Below are positions 53,740 to 61,690 of a stretch of 64,000 nucleotides of DNA, piece after piece. The notes below the pieces were generated by a model. The model had not been told where the DNA came from. It made no database searches and worked only from the letters and a program-made list of their open reading frames with translations. The stretch covers positions 1-64,000 of the forward strand of contig CAMIHP010000005.1 of assembly GCA_946222005.1 (NCBI GenBank). The letters run 5' to 3'. The stretch's first letter is position 1, and every line of letters starts with the position of its first letter. A program made the translations under genes and the position numbers. The DNA is from an uncultured Candidatus Saccharibacteria bacterium. Lineage in GTDB: Bacteria; Patescibacteriota; Saccharimonadia; Saccharimonadales; Saccharimonadaceae.

Positions 53740-54293
53740 TACTGCTCACCTCTCTGGATATCCTTTAGTTGCTCATATGCCAAGAATAAACCTTCTGTAT
53801 CTGTCATTTTGCCAGATTTACCATTCTTAAACAGTTGATCAATCGATATCGTGCACACTTCAACAGATTCATTATCGTCGAGTTGTTGGCCAGCTTCGCT
53901 TGGTGTGCAGTTTTTTGCCAAGAAGTAGTGTGACTTGGTATCCATCCAGGCGTGTTTGTACATTGTGCCCAAAAATATCAGCTCCCCCGCGTTATAGCCG
54001 GTTTCTTCTCGCAACTCGCGCCGCGCCGCCTCTTCTAGTACTTCATTCGGGTCAACAGCACCACCTGGCAACTCATCAAAAATTTGCTCAGGACCACAGC
54101 GAAATTGCCGTGCAATAATCGCCTGATGCTCTGGCGTCAAGGCAACAACCATAACCGACTCGAGGCAATGACTACTCGATATTTCAGCCTGCATTGTGTG
54201 CCCATTTGGCATGACAAATGTTTTTTGGAGCACTCTCCGCCAGTTACCGTCATAGAGAACAGCCTGGTCACCAATGCGACGCCACGGATTCAT
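53739..54293 (-). CDS. NUDIX hydrolase 2
   Basis: 184 aa. The Nudix box runs GGAVDPNEVLEEAARR to ELREETGYN (about 95-119). The preceding RCGPEQIFDELPGG matches the RAGPEEWLYDFPSG of the neighbour, so they arose by duplication. Probably acts on ADP-ribose-like or other nucleoside diphosphate compounds. Coupled to gatB upstream and nudix 1 downstream. Confidence 0.88.
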   Translation of the reverse strand: MNPWRRIGDQAVLYDGNWRRVLQKTFVMPNGHTMQAEISSSHCLESVMVVALTPEHQAIIARQFRCGPEQIFDELPGGAVDPNEVLEEAARRELREETGYNAGELIFLGTMYKHAWMDTKSHYFLAKNCTPSEAGQQLDDNESVEVCTISIDQLFKNGKSGKMTDTEGLFLAYEQLKDIQRGEQ

Positions 54294-55804
54294 TACTTCA
54301 ACCTCTCACGAATCAGTTTCTGCGCCAGAGCTGGGTTGGCTTTGCCGCGGGAGCGCTTCATGACTTGCCCGACGAGGTAGCCAATTGCCTTATCCTTGCC
54401 GGCCTTGATATCAGCAATGGACGCCGCACTGGCTGGGTCATTCATCACCTCATCGACGATCGCGCCAATCGCCCCCTCGTCTGACACCTGGAGGAGATTC
54501 TTTGCCTCAGCAATCGCCTCAGGCATCTTGCCAGTATATTGCTCGTCAAAGAGGTCGAGAAAGAGCTCCTTCGCACCAGTTGAGCTGACTTTGTTGTCCT
54601 CCACCAATTGCGAGAGCAGCAAGAGTCGCCGCGGCCCAACAAAACCCGACTCTACCTTACTCATATCCATCAACTCTTCTGGCGTGGAGGCAAACCAGTT
54701 AAAGATTCGCTTGACAAGCCGCTGATACACTGACTCATCGACGCCAAGCCATTGCAAAATCGACTCAGCATTATGCTCGAGTGGGTAGATATCACTCAGC
54801 AAAATAGCCAGTGGCTGATGACTGAGCACAGTATTAACCACCGAGTTATCCAGCGCAAGGCTCTGCCACTGCGCACGGTACTCACCCGGCATCGTCGGCA
54901 CGTCCTGCTGAACACGAGCAATCTCTTCGTCCGTCAAGACGATCGGCGGGATGTCTGGGTCGGGCATGTAGCGATAGTCCTGTGCATCTTCTTTGCTGCG
55001 CTGGCTCGTGGTGATACCTTTATCGTCACTCCAGCCGCGGGTTTCTTGCACGACACGCTCACCGCGCTCGAGCAAAGCTGCCTGACGCGCAAATTCATAC
55101 TCCACTGCCTTTTCTACACTACGGAAGCTGTTGAGATTCTTCACTTCAGCACGCGTACCAAGCTGATCTGAACCCTTTGGCGCAATTGAGATATTAACAT
55201 CAAAGCGCATATTACCATGGTAAAGATCGCCGTGTGTGACGCCAGCATAGGTCATGAGCTTGTGAAGCTCTGCTGCGTAGGCACGAGCCTCGGCTGCTGA
55301 GTGAATATCAGGCTGCGAGACGATCTCGATCAGTGGTGTACCCGCTCGGTTGAGGTCAACTAATGAGTAACCATCGTGGTGTGTTAGCTTACCAGCATCT
55401 TCCTCCATGTGAGCATGGTCAATCCGAACACGCGTGGTACTGCCATCATCAAGCGGCACATCGACATAGCCCGCCAAGATAATTGGCTGGTACATTTGGC
55501 TTGTCTGGTAGCCTTTCGGTAGATCTGGATAGAAATAATGCTTACGATCGAAGCGCGAAACACGAGCGATAGGCGCGTTGAGTGCCTTGCCAGCCCGAAT
55601 CGCAAGATCGACAGCGTGACGATTCAGGATTGGTAGCATACCAGGCAAACCGAAGTCGATCGGGTGGACTTTGCTATTAGGCTCGGCATCGCGGGCGTCA
55701 TTGTCTGCTGGACTGAAGAGTTTTGTGTCGGTTGCCAGCTGTACGTGACATTCGATACCAATCGTCACTTCATATTTTTGCAAAACATCGTGAGAAACTG
55801 CCAT
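54293..55804 (-). CDS. gatB: Asp-tRNA(Asn)/Glu-tRNA(Gln) amidotransferase subunit B
   Basis: 503 aa. GIECHVQLATDTKLFSPAD (about 15-33) is the GatB N-terminal signature. Later come KHYFYPDLPKGYQTSQ, the kinase domain with RFDVNIS, and EVKNLNSFRSVEKAVEYE. The YqeY tail domain ends with VMKRSRGKANPALAQKLI. GatB binds tRNA and activates the carboxylate. With gatA and gatC it gives Gln-tRNA and/or Asn-tRNA by amidation. Confidence 0.97.
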   Translation of the reverse strand: MAVSHDVLQKYEVTIGIECHVQLATDTKLFSPADNDARDAEPNSKVHPIDFGLPGMLPILNRHAVDLAIRAGKALNAPIARVSRFDRKHYFYPDLPKGYQTSQMYQPIILAGYVDVPLDDGSTTRVRIDHAHMEEDAGKLTHHDGYSLVDLNRAGTPLIEIVSQPDIHSAAEARAYAAELHKLMTYAGVTHGDLYHGNMRFDVNISIAPKGSDQLGTRAEVKNLNSFRSVEKAVEYEFARQAALLERGERVVQETRGWSDDKGITTSQRSKEDAQDYRYMPDPDIPPIVLTDEEIARVQQDVPTMPGEYRAQWQSLALDNSVVNTVLSHQPLAILLSDIYPLEHNAESILQWLGVDESVYQRLVKRIFNWFASTPEELMDMSKVESGFVGPRRLLLLSQLVEDNKVSSTGAKELFLDLFDEQYTGKMPEAIAEAKNLLQVSDEGAIGAIVDEVMNDPASAASIADIKAGKDKAIGYLVGQVMKRSRGKANPALAQKLIRERLK

Positions 55805-55806
55805 AA

Positions 55807-56226
55807 TTATATCGCTCCCAAATCCTTTAACCCCTGTTTATACGCGGCTAATGCCCGCAAGGCAATCTCGCGTGAGAGCCGCACATTAGCCTCGTGTGCC
55901 AGCTTGTTGCGCACCTTGTGAGCACCCCATACGTGGTTGCTATTGCTCCATTGTTCGCGAGCCGACTTCATGCGCTCGCCCATCGTGTCGCCAGCAAAGC
56001 CACGTTCGCGGAGAGCAAGATCGAGCAACTTATCTGCCTCGAAGATAGCTAGCTGATACGTGCCAATGTTGGATTTATCGAGGCTGTTCTCAATGGCAAG
56101 CCAGCGTGCTTGGTATTTTTCGACATTGAGCACCTTGCCGCCCTGGCGCGTCAGTGCAACAACAGCAGCCAAGATTGCAGCAATGATAATAATACCCACC
56201 AGAAGAATCGTCACACCCCCAGACAT
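55807..56226 (-). CDS. Membrane-anchored HEPN-like small protein inside the gat operon
   Basis: 139 aa. One membrane segment (4-25) is followed by an all-helical domain (about 45-135). RNKLAH at 106-111 fits the R-x4-H motif of HEPN nucleases, with a helix (KLLDLALRERGF) as in HEPN/DUF4145-type proteins. It lies between gatA and gatB with one-base and 2-bp junctions, so it is co-translated with them. The function is unknown. An RNA-binding or RNA-cutting role is a guess from the motif. Confidence 0.6.
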   Translation of the reverse strand: MSGGVTILLVGIIIIAAILAAVVALTRQGGKVLNVEKYQARWLAIENSLDKSNIGTYQLAIFEADKLLDLALRERGFAGDTMGERMKSAREQWSNSNHVWGAHKVRNKLAHEANVRLSREIALRALAAYKQGLKDLGAI

Positions 56227-57635
56227 TAGGCGCTCCTTTCTGTAGCGGCTTGGGTTGCCACAGCAAGCAGCGTTGCATCACTCTGCATGGGGCCAATCAA
56301 CTGTGCACCAATTGGCAAGCCCGCCTGGCTCACCCCTGCTGGCACATTCAGTGCAGGTAAGCCTGCCAGACTGGCTGGCACTGTCATGATATCCGCGAGA
56401 TACATCTTGAGTGGGTCGTCGCTGTTTTCGCCAAGGCCAAAGGCAGGAGTTGGTGCTGTTGGCAAAAGAAGCATGTCGTATTGCCCAAACAGGGCGTTAA
56501 ATTCGTTGATGAGCAGCGTCCGCGCCTTTTGCGCCTGGAGATAGTACGCGTCGAAATACCCACTACTGAGTACGTAACTACCAATCATAATGCGCCGCTT
56601 GTTCTCTGGCATAAAGCCTTCGTCGCGGCTCCGACCATAAAGCTCGGCCAGTATCTTGACCCCCTCAGCGCGATAGCCATAGCGTACACCATCGTAGCGC
56701 GCCAGGTTGCTTGAGATCTCAGCTGGCACAACAATGTAGTAGATAGCAAGAGCGTACTGGAGCATCGGCATACTCACTGTCTCAACAGTATGGCCGTGCG
56801 ACCGCAGGATATCGGCATACTGGCTGACCGCCTGACGCACTTCCGCATCAACACCATCACCCATTGCTTCGTTGATAATACCGATCTTCAGCTGTTGCGG
56901 CGTCTCTGCCGCAGGCGCGAAGAAGTCGGGCAGCGTCGTCATATCCTTCGGGTCTTGGCCAGCCATGACGTTCATCACCATAGCAACATCCTCAGCACTG
57001 CGCGCAAAGCAGCCCATCGTATCAGTGCTCGAGGCCATTGCCACGACACCATAGCGGCTCGCTGTACCGTAGGTTGGCTTGATACCATACACGCCATTGA
57101 AGCTAGCGGGTTGGCGAATCGAGCCTCCCGTATCTGTTCCGAGGGCAAATGGCACAATATCGAGTGCCGTCACCACAGCCGAGCCGCCACTACTGCCGCC
57201 AGCAACTTTCGTTTTGTCGACAGCGTTGTGTGTAGCACCAAAGTATGAGTTCTCTGTACTCCCACCATGCGCAAAGGCATCAAGGTTACTCTTGCCAATG
57301 CAGATCGCCCCAGCTGCTTCAAGCTTATCTACCACTGTCGCCTGAAGAGGCGCATCAAAGTTCTCAAGCATCTTGCTAGCTGCCGTGCTTGGTGCACCAT
57401 ACGCAAGATAATTATCCTTAACGACGAACGGCACGCCAGCCAGTACCCCAACGTCCTCGCCCCGAGCCAGCGCCTCATCAATTTCTCGTGCCCGCTGCAG
57501 TGCCCGCTCCTCTGTCAGGCTCAGCAGAGCGTGGTATTCCTTAGCATCACGCGCCCGCTGTAAAGCCGCTTGCACCTGAGCGGTGGCCGATGTTTGGCCT
57601 TGTCTGATCTGAGCAACTCTCTCTGTAATATTCAT
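56226..57635 (-). CDS. gatA: Asp-tRNA(Asn)/Glu-tRNA(Gln) amidotransferase subunit A
   Basis: 469 aa of the amidase signature family. FVVKDNYLAYG has the catalytic Lys. VAGGSSGGSAVVTA has the cis-Ser, and TDTGGSIRQPA the nucleophile Ser. GKSNLDAFAHGGSTENSYFG is a conserved upstream segment. GatA frees ammonia from glutamine for the GatB site. It lies 1 bp after gatC. Confidence 0.97.
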   Translation of the reverse strand: MNITERVAQIRQGQTSATAQVQAALQRARDAKEYHALLSLTEERALQRAREIDEALARGEDVGVLAGVPFVVKDNYLAYGAPSTAASKMLENFDAPLQATVVDKLEAAGAICIGKSNLDAFAHGGSTENSYFGATHNAVDKTKVAGGSSGGSAVVTALDIVPFALGTDTGGSIRQPASFNGVYGIKPTYGTASRYGVVAMASSTDTMGCFARSAEDVAMVMNVMAGQDPKDMTTLPDFFAPAAETPQQLKIGIINEAMGDGVDAEVRQAVSQYADILRSHGHTVETVSMPMLQYALAIYYIVVPAEISSNLARYDGVRYGYRAEGVKILAELYGRSRDEGFMPENKRRIMIGSYVLSSGYFDAYYLQAQKARTLLINEFNALFGQYDMLLLPTAPTPAFGLGENSDDPLKMYLADIMTVPASLAGLPALNVPAGVSQAGLPIGAQLIGPMQSDATLLAVATQAATERSA

Positions 57636-57636
57636 A

Positions 57637-57930
57637 TCACAACACCTTCGGTACTTTTACACAATTATCTGCCTGCTCGGCGGCTAGCCCCAATAGCTGC
57701 TCACGCGATACGTCGCTAGCATCTATTGTGTCGGGCCGCCATACATTAGTCAGGCCAGTTACTTGGTAGGTTGGCTCGACACCAGTCGTGTCGAGGGTGG
57801 ATAGCTGCTCAATGTAATGCAGGATATCCTCGAGGTTTTGGCGCAGCGCGGCAACGTCGGCTGAATCACCAAGACTAATCGAACTTAATTGTGCAAGGTG
57901 CTGCACATCTTCAGTGGTAATACTACTCAT
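57637..57930 (-). CDS. gatC: Asp-tRNA(Asn)/Glu-tRNA(Gln) amidotransferase subunit C
   Basis: 97 aa from MSSITTEDVQHLAQL at 57930. The upstream extension is not protein-like. The N-terminal HLAQLSSISL, DILHYIEQLSTLDTTGVEPT and the C-terminal VKVPKVL are classic GatC parts. It wraps the GatA-GatB interface. TACAAT lies 9 nt before the ATG. It heads a minus-strand run of ten genes. Confidence 0.93.
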   Translation of the reverse strand: MSSITTEDVQHLAQLSSISLGDSADVAALRQNLEDILHYIEQLSTLDTTGVEPTYQVTGLTNVWRPDTIDASDVSREQLLGLAAEQADNCVKVPKVL

Positions 57931-58126
57931 TATGGATATATTGTACCACATTCGGTGCGTGGAATCGCTATATATCAATGAATGAGATGCACCAGAAAAA
58001 TGTAAGAGTAAGTGCAGAATCAATACCGATACTAGACTACCTCTAATTTATCACCCTTAACCCAATTGCAGCGCCAACAGAGTGCTAGTGCTCACAAATT
58101 TGCTCGATCGTGACATTGCTAAGCTA

Positions 58127-60100
58127 CTACAACTTGTTCTTCACTTCGGCAATCAAATCTCGCAATTCGGCTGCTCGCTCAAACTCAAGATTGGCACTAG
58201 CGAGATTCATTTGGCCAGTCAGGTCTTTGATGAGGCTCTTGTATTCGTCCTTGGGGATTTTACGCAGGTCAAGTTTGGGCGCGTCATCTTCTTTTTGCGG
58301 GATGATGGAACGCAGACCTTCGTCGATCGCTTTATTAATGCCACGCGGTGTAATGCCATGTTCGCGATTATATGCCTGCTGAATTTCGCGTCGGCGTTTG
58401 GTTTCGTCAATCGCTCGGCGCATACTATCGGTGATGCTATCACCATACATAATTACCCTGCCCTCAACGTGACGAGCTGCTCGGCCAATTGTCTGGATGA
58501 GGCTACGCTCGCTACGGAGGAAGCCTTCTTTATCGGCATCCATAATCGCCACCAAGCTCACCTCTGGCAAATCGATCCCCTCACGCAAGAGGTTAATCCC
58601 TACCAGGACATCATACAGGCCCATGCGCAGATCGCGTAGAATATCACCGCGCTCGAGCGTGTCGATCTCACTGTGAATATAGGCCGTCTTGATGCCGAGG
58701 TCGGTCAGATAGGTAGAGAGATCCTCAGCCATCCGCTTAGTGAGCGTTGTCACGAGCACACGCTGCTGCTGGCTGGTGCGCTCGCGAATTTCTGCAATCA
58801 GGTCGTCTACCTGTCCTTCAGTTGGGCGAACTATAATTTCTGGGTCGAGCAAACCAGTGGGGCGAATCACCTGCTGAGCGGGTGCGGGACTGCGCTCTAG
58901 CTCATAATCACCAGGAGTAGCAGAGACATAAATCACTTGGTTGATATGTTTATCAAATTCATCAAAGCGCAGTGGACGATTGTCTAGCGCACTCGGCAGG
59001 CGGAAGCCATGCTCCACCAGCACTTCTTTGCGAGCGCGGTCACCATTATACATCGCGCGCACCTGGGGGACGGTTACGTGACTCTCGTCGATCAGCATCA
59101 AGAAATCGTCAGGAAAGTAATCGAGCAAGGTAGCTGGCTGCTCGCCCGCTTCGCGATTAGTGAGGTAGCGACTGTAGTTTTCGATCCCCTTCACGAAGCC
59201 AGTCTGCTCGAGCATTTCCAGATCGTACTTGGTGCGCTGGCTCAGGCGCTGCGCTTCAAGCAGCTTACCGTGCGTCTCAAACCACTGTTCACGCTCCTTG
59301 TACTCCTGCCGAATCCGGTCAATCGCCTGCTTAATTTTCTCCTTAGGCGTTGCGTAGTGGCTACTCGGAAAGATGGTAAACTCCGCTGGCTCATCGAGGA
59401 TCTCGCCCGTGAGCGGGTTGATGTGCGTAATTCGATCCACCTCATCTCCAAAAAATTCCACCCGATAGGCCGTCTCTTGCCCCGCCGGAAAGACATCGAC
59501 CACATCGCCCTTGACACGAAAGGCACCACGTGCAAAATCGATATCATTGCGATGGTATTGGATATCCATCAGCTGGCGCAAAAATTTATCCTGAACTCGC
59601 CGCTCACCCTGACGCACTGTGACGGATAGCTCATAATAATCGGCTGGCGAACCCAGGCCATAGATACAGCTCACACTAGCAATGATAATCACATCGCGGC
59701 GCGTGAGTAATGCATCAGTCGCCGCATGGCGGAGGCGGTCGATCTCCTCATTGATGGCTGAATCCTTCTCGATGTATGTATCACTGCTGGCAATATACGC
59801 TTCTGGCTGATAATAATCAAAATAACTAACAAAGTAGTGTACTTCATTGTCTGGAAAGAACTGTTTGAATTCGCTAAAGAGCTGCGCTGCGAGTGTCTTG
59901 TTGTGTGCCAAAACAAGCGTCGGCACGCCACGCTGAGCAATAATATTCGCCATCGTAAAGGTCTTGCCACTACCCGTTGCACCAAGTAGTGTCTGCTCGC
60001 GCTGACCAGCCTCCAGGCCACCAAGTAACTGAGCGATCGCCTGTGGCTGATCACCAGTCGGTTGATAGGAAGAACGAAGCTGAAATGGTATGTGCGTCAC
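58127..60100 (-). CDS. uvrB: Excinuclease ABC subunit B
   Basis: 657 aa, GTG start. Walker A GATGSGKTFT (about 40-49), the beta-hairpin region YYQPEAYIASSDTYIEKDS, motifs VSCIYGLG and REGIDLPEVSLVAIMDADKEGF, and the C-terminal UVR domain ending AELRDLIAEVKNKL that binds UvrC. It verifies DNA damage in nucleotide-excision repair. The GTG follows TACACT by 7 nt with AAGGAG between, so the start could use either mode. Confidence 0.97.
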   Translation of the reverse strand: MTHIPFQLRSSYQPTGDQPQAIAQLLGGLEAGQREQTLLGATGSGKTFTMANIIAQRGVPTLVLAHNKTLAAQLFSEFKQFFPDNEVHYFVSYFDYYQPEAYIASSDTYIEKDSAINEEIDRLRHAATDALLTRRDVIIIASVSCIYGLGSPADYYELSVTVRQGERRVQDKFLRQLMDIQYHRNDIDFARGAFRVKGDVVDVFPAGQETAYRVEFFGDEVDRITHINPLTGEILDEPAEFTIFPSSHYATPKEKIKQAIDRIRQEYKEREQWFETHGKLLEAQRLSQRTKYDLEMLEQTGFVKGIENYSRYLTNREAGEQPATLLDYFPDDFLMLIDESHVTVPQVRAMYNGDRARKEVLVEHGFRLPSALDNRPLRFDEFDKHINQVIYVSATPGDYELERSPAPAQQVIRPTGLLDPEIIVRPTEGQVDDLIAEIRERTSQQQRVLVTTLTKRMAEDLSTYLTDLGIKTAYIHSEIDTLERGDILRDLRMGLYDVLVGINLLREGIDLPEVSLVAIMDADKEGFLRSERSLIQTIGRAARHVEGRVIMYGDSITDSMRRAIDETKRRREIQQAYNREHGITPRGINKAIDEGLRSIIPQKEDDAPKLDLRKIPKDEYKSLIKDLTGQMNLASANLEFERAAELRDLIAEVKNKL

Positions 60101-60107
60101 GCTCCTT

Positions 60108-60113
60108 AGTGTA
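60108..60113 (-). promoter_or_regulatory. -10 box of uvrB
   Basis: TACACT on the minus strand, 7 nt before the GTG. Confidence 0.5.
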
Positions 60114-60127
60114 GCATAGGCTGGGCC

Positions 60128-60781
60128 TTAAATCACACTCTGGCGATTCATCTCAGCAAGGAGTTTGTTGTACGTCGCTTGCGGGTCCTTAGCGTGATTG
60201 ATCGCTCCACCAACGCTAATCACGTCAGCCCCACCCTGGGCAATATGGAAGACATTATCTACCGTCACGCCACCATCCCAGCCAATCTCGACCCGAGGGT
60301 GGATGGCTCGCACCAGCCGAATCTTCTCTATTTGCATCATCCGCGCCTTGCCACCAAACTCACCCAGCTTACCACTGACGATCGACACATAGTCAGCCGT
60401 CTCGATATACGACGCCACCGTCTCGGGCACTGTCGTACGCTGCAGGGCTACCCCAGCATGAATACCAGCTTGCTTGACCTGCTGCAAGACAGGAATCAAA
60501 TCTTCTTTGACTTCGGCATGAAAGATAATTGTACTGGGCCGCAGCTTGATCAGTTTCTCAACGTACACGCTAGGGCGCGCCACCATAGCGTGGATATCAA
60601 CTGTCCACGACTGAGGCCACCACAGTTGGCCGATCCCTACCGTTTGACGGGGCGCAAATACGCCATCAGAAATATCAATATGAACCCGCTTGGCAAACGG
60701 CATAAAATGCTCTACCGCAGCCTTGTATTCATCAGTTTTTGTACTCAAAATAATTGGTGCTATGACAGCCATGCCAGACAT
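60128..60781 (-). CDS. rpe: Ribulose-phosphate 3-epimerase
   Basis: 217 aa TIM barrel. RVHIDISDGVFAPRQ has the metal His and the first catalytic Asp. VDIHAMVARP has the second His. EIGWDGGVTVDNV has the second catalytic Asp. ISVGGAI is the phosphate loop. It interconverts ribulose-5-P and xylulose-5-P. The family fit is good although some loops differ from E. coli Rpe. It follows no other pentose gene in the window. Confidence 0.85.
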   Translation of the reverse strand: MSGMAVIAPIILSTKTDEYKAAVEHFMPFAKRVHIDISDGVFAPRQTVGIGQLWWPQSWTVDIHAMVARPSVYVEKLIKLRPSTIIFHAEVKEDLIPVLQQVKQAGIHAGVALQRTTVPETVASYIETADYVSIVSGKLGEFGGKARMMQIEKIRLVRAIHPRVEIGWDGGVTVDNVFHIAQGGADVISVGGAINHAKDPQATYNKLLAEMNRQSVI

Positions 60782-60855
60782 TATACGGCGTCTGACGTGT
60801 GTTGTAAAGACGGCGACGGAATTCTTTCACGTTTGCGAGAGCTAAGGAGGGAGTG

Positions 60856-61152
60856 CTAGACTGACGTGCGCGAAGAGTAGGTATTTGACACTTCCTTAAC
60901 AGCATTTAAGAAAGCGTCATCAAACTTTTCCAAACTTTTCGTTGCATCAACTAACGACTCTAACTCATCCAATTCTTGCTGAGATAGTGCACTGCGTTCT
61001 TCTGCTAAATAATCGGTCAATCTTGCACAAATATATTCGACAGCCACAGCCCATTCACCTGCATCATTATATAGCGTCACTTCTGCTCGATCAGCTCTTG
61101 TTAGGTAAGGGTTTTTATTAGCATAGTCTCGTATCAATTGGGTTAAGTACAT
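60856..61152 (-). CDS. Small soluble protein, possibly MafI-type immunity-like
   Basis: 98 aa. The central NDAGEWAVAVEYICARL (about 29-45) with LSQQELDELESLVDA resembles MafI-family immunity proteins in pattern, but only weakly. No toxin is seen beside it. The start ATG is 6 nt after TATAAT (61159-61164). It could equally be an unrelated helical protein. Confidence 0.45.
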   Translation of the reverse strand: MYLTQLIRDYANKNPYLTRADRAEVTLYNDAGEWAVAVEYICARLTDYLAEERSALSQQELDELESLVDATKSLEKFDDAFLNAVKEVSNTYSSRTSV

Positions 61153-61158
61153 AACTAC

Positions 61159-61164
61159 ATTATA
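61159..61164 (-). promoter_or_regulatory. -10 box of leaderless small gene
   Basis: TATAAT on the minus strand, 6 nt before the ATG at 61152. Confidence 0.6.
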
Positions 61165-61172
61165 TCATATTC

Positions 61173-61586
61173 TCAAATATTTGCTGGGCAACTCCCCGCC
61201 TGCGGCCGCGCCATGCCAGTGGTGGCGTAGTAGCGAATGTCGCTGAGATGACGGTCGGTGGCTTGAACGCAGAATTTGGTAGCATCGGCGCTCAGCGTAA
61301 CCTGCACAGCTGTATCACTTGGTGGGCGGTAACCGACTTGCTCGAGGTTAGTGCTATAGCTTGCACCACTAGCGCTGGCATTGGCGTGATGCGTCTTGAT
61401 CGCCTCAAGTGCACTGGTGGCTGCCGCACGCGTTGCGACATCGACTGAGCGCCGGCGATAGCCCGAATACGCCGTCATAGACAGCGTTACGAGCAAGCCC
61501 AAGATCGCAATCACAATCATCAGCTCCATGAGCGTGAAACCCTTCTGGCTCCGCTGTATCCACCATACCGCCCTGCTTTGCCTCAT
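61173..61586 (-). CDS. Type IV prepilin-like protein
   Basis: 137 aa from the ATG at 61586 behind GGGAG. The prepilin signal QKG|FTLMELMIVIAILGLL (cleavage after G16, Glu at mature position 5) is clear. The hydrophobic helix and a C-terminal region with two cysteines follow (FCVQATD, GSCPANI), likely a disulphide loop. It would be the pilus subunit or a minor pilin. The PilB-like ATPase lies at 44903. Confidence 0.88.
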   Translation of the reverse strand: MRQSRAVWWIQRSQKGFTLMELMIVIAILGLLVTLSMTAYSGYRRRSVDVATRAAATSALEAIKTHHANASASGASYSTNLEQVGYRPPSDTAVQVTLSADATKFCVQATDRHLSDIRYYATTGMARPQAGSCPANI

Positions 61587-61678
61587 TATATTTCTCCCTC
61601 CATTAACATAAGCATATTTAAGCATCACTATAGCAGGTGGAATGGTCAAGGGCAATAGCACTTTTCTTCTTGGCAGTA

Positions 61679-61684
61679 TATACT
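61679..61684 (+). promoter_or_regulatory. -10 box of leaderless rel promoter
   Basis: TATACT, 6 nt before the ATG at 61691, no Shine-Dalgarno. Confidence 0.6.
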
Positions 61685-61690
61685 AGGTTT

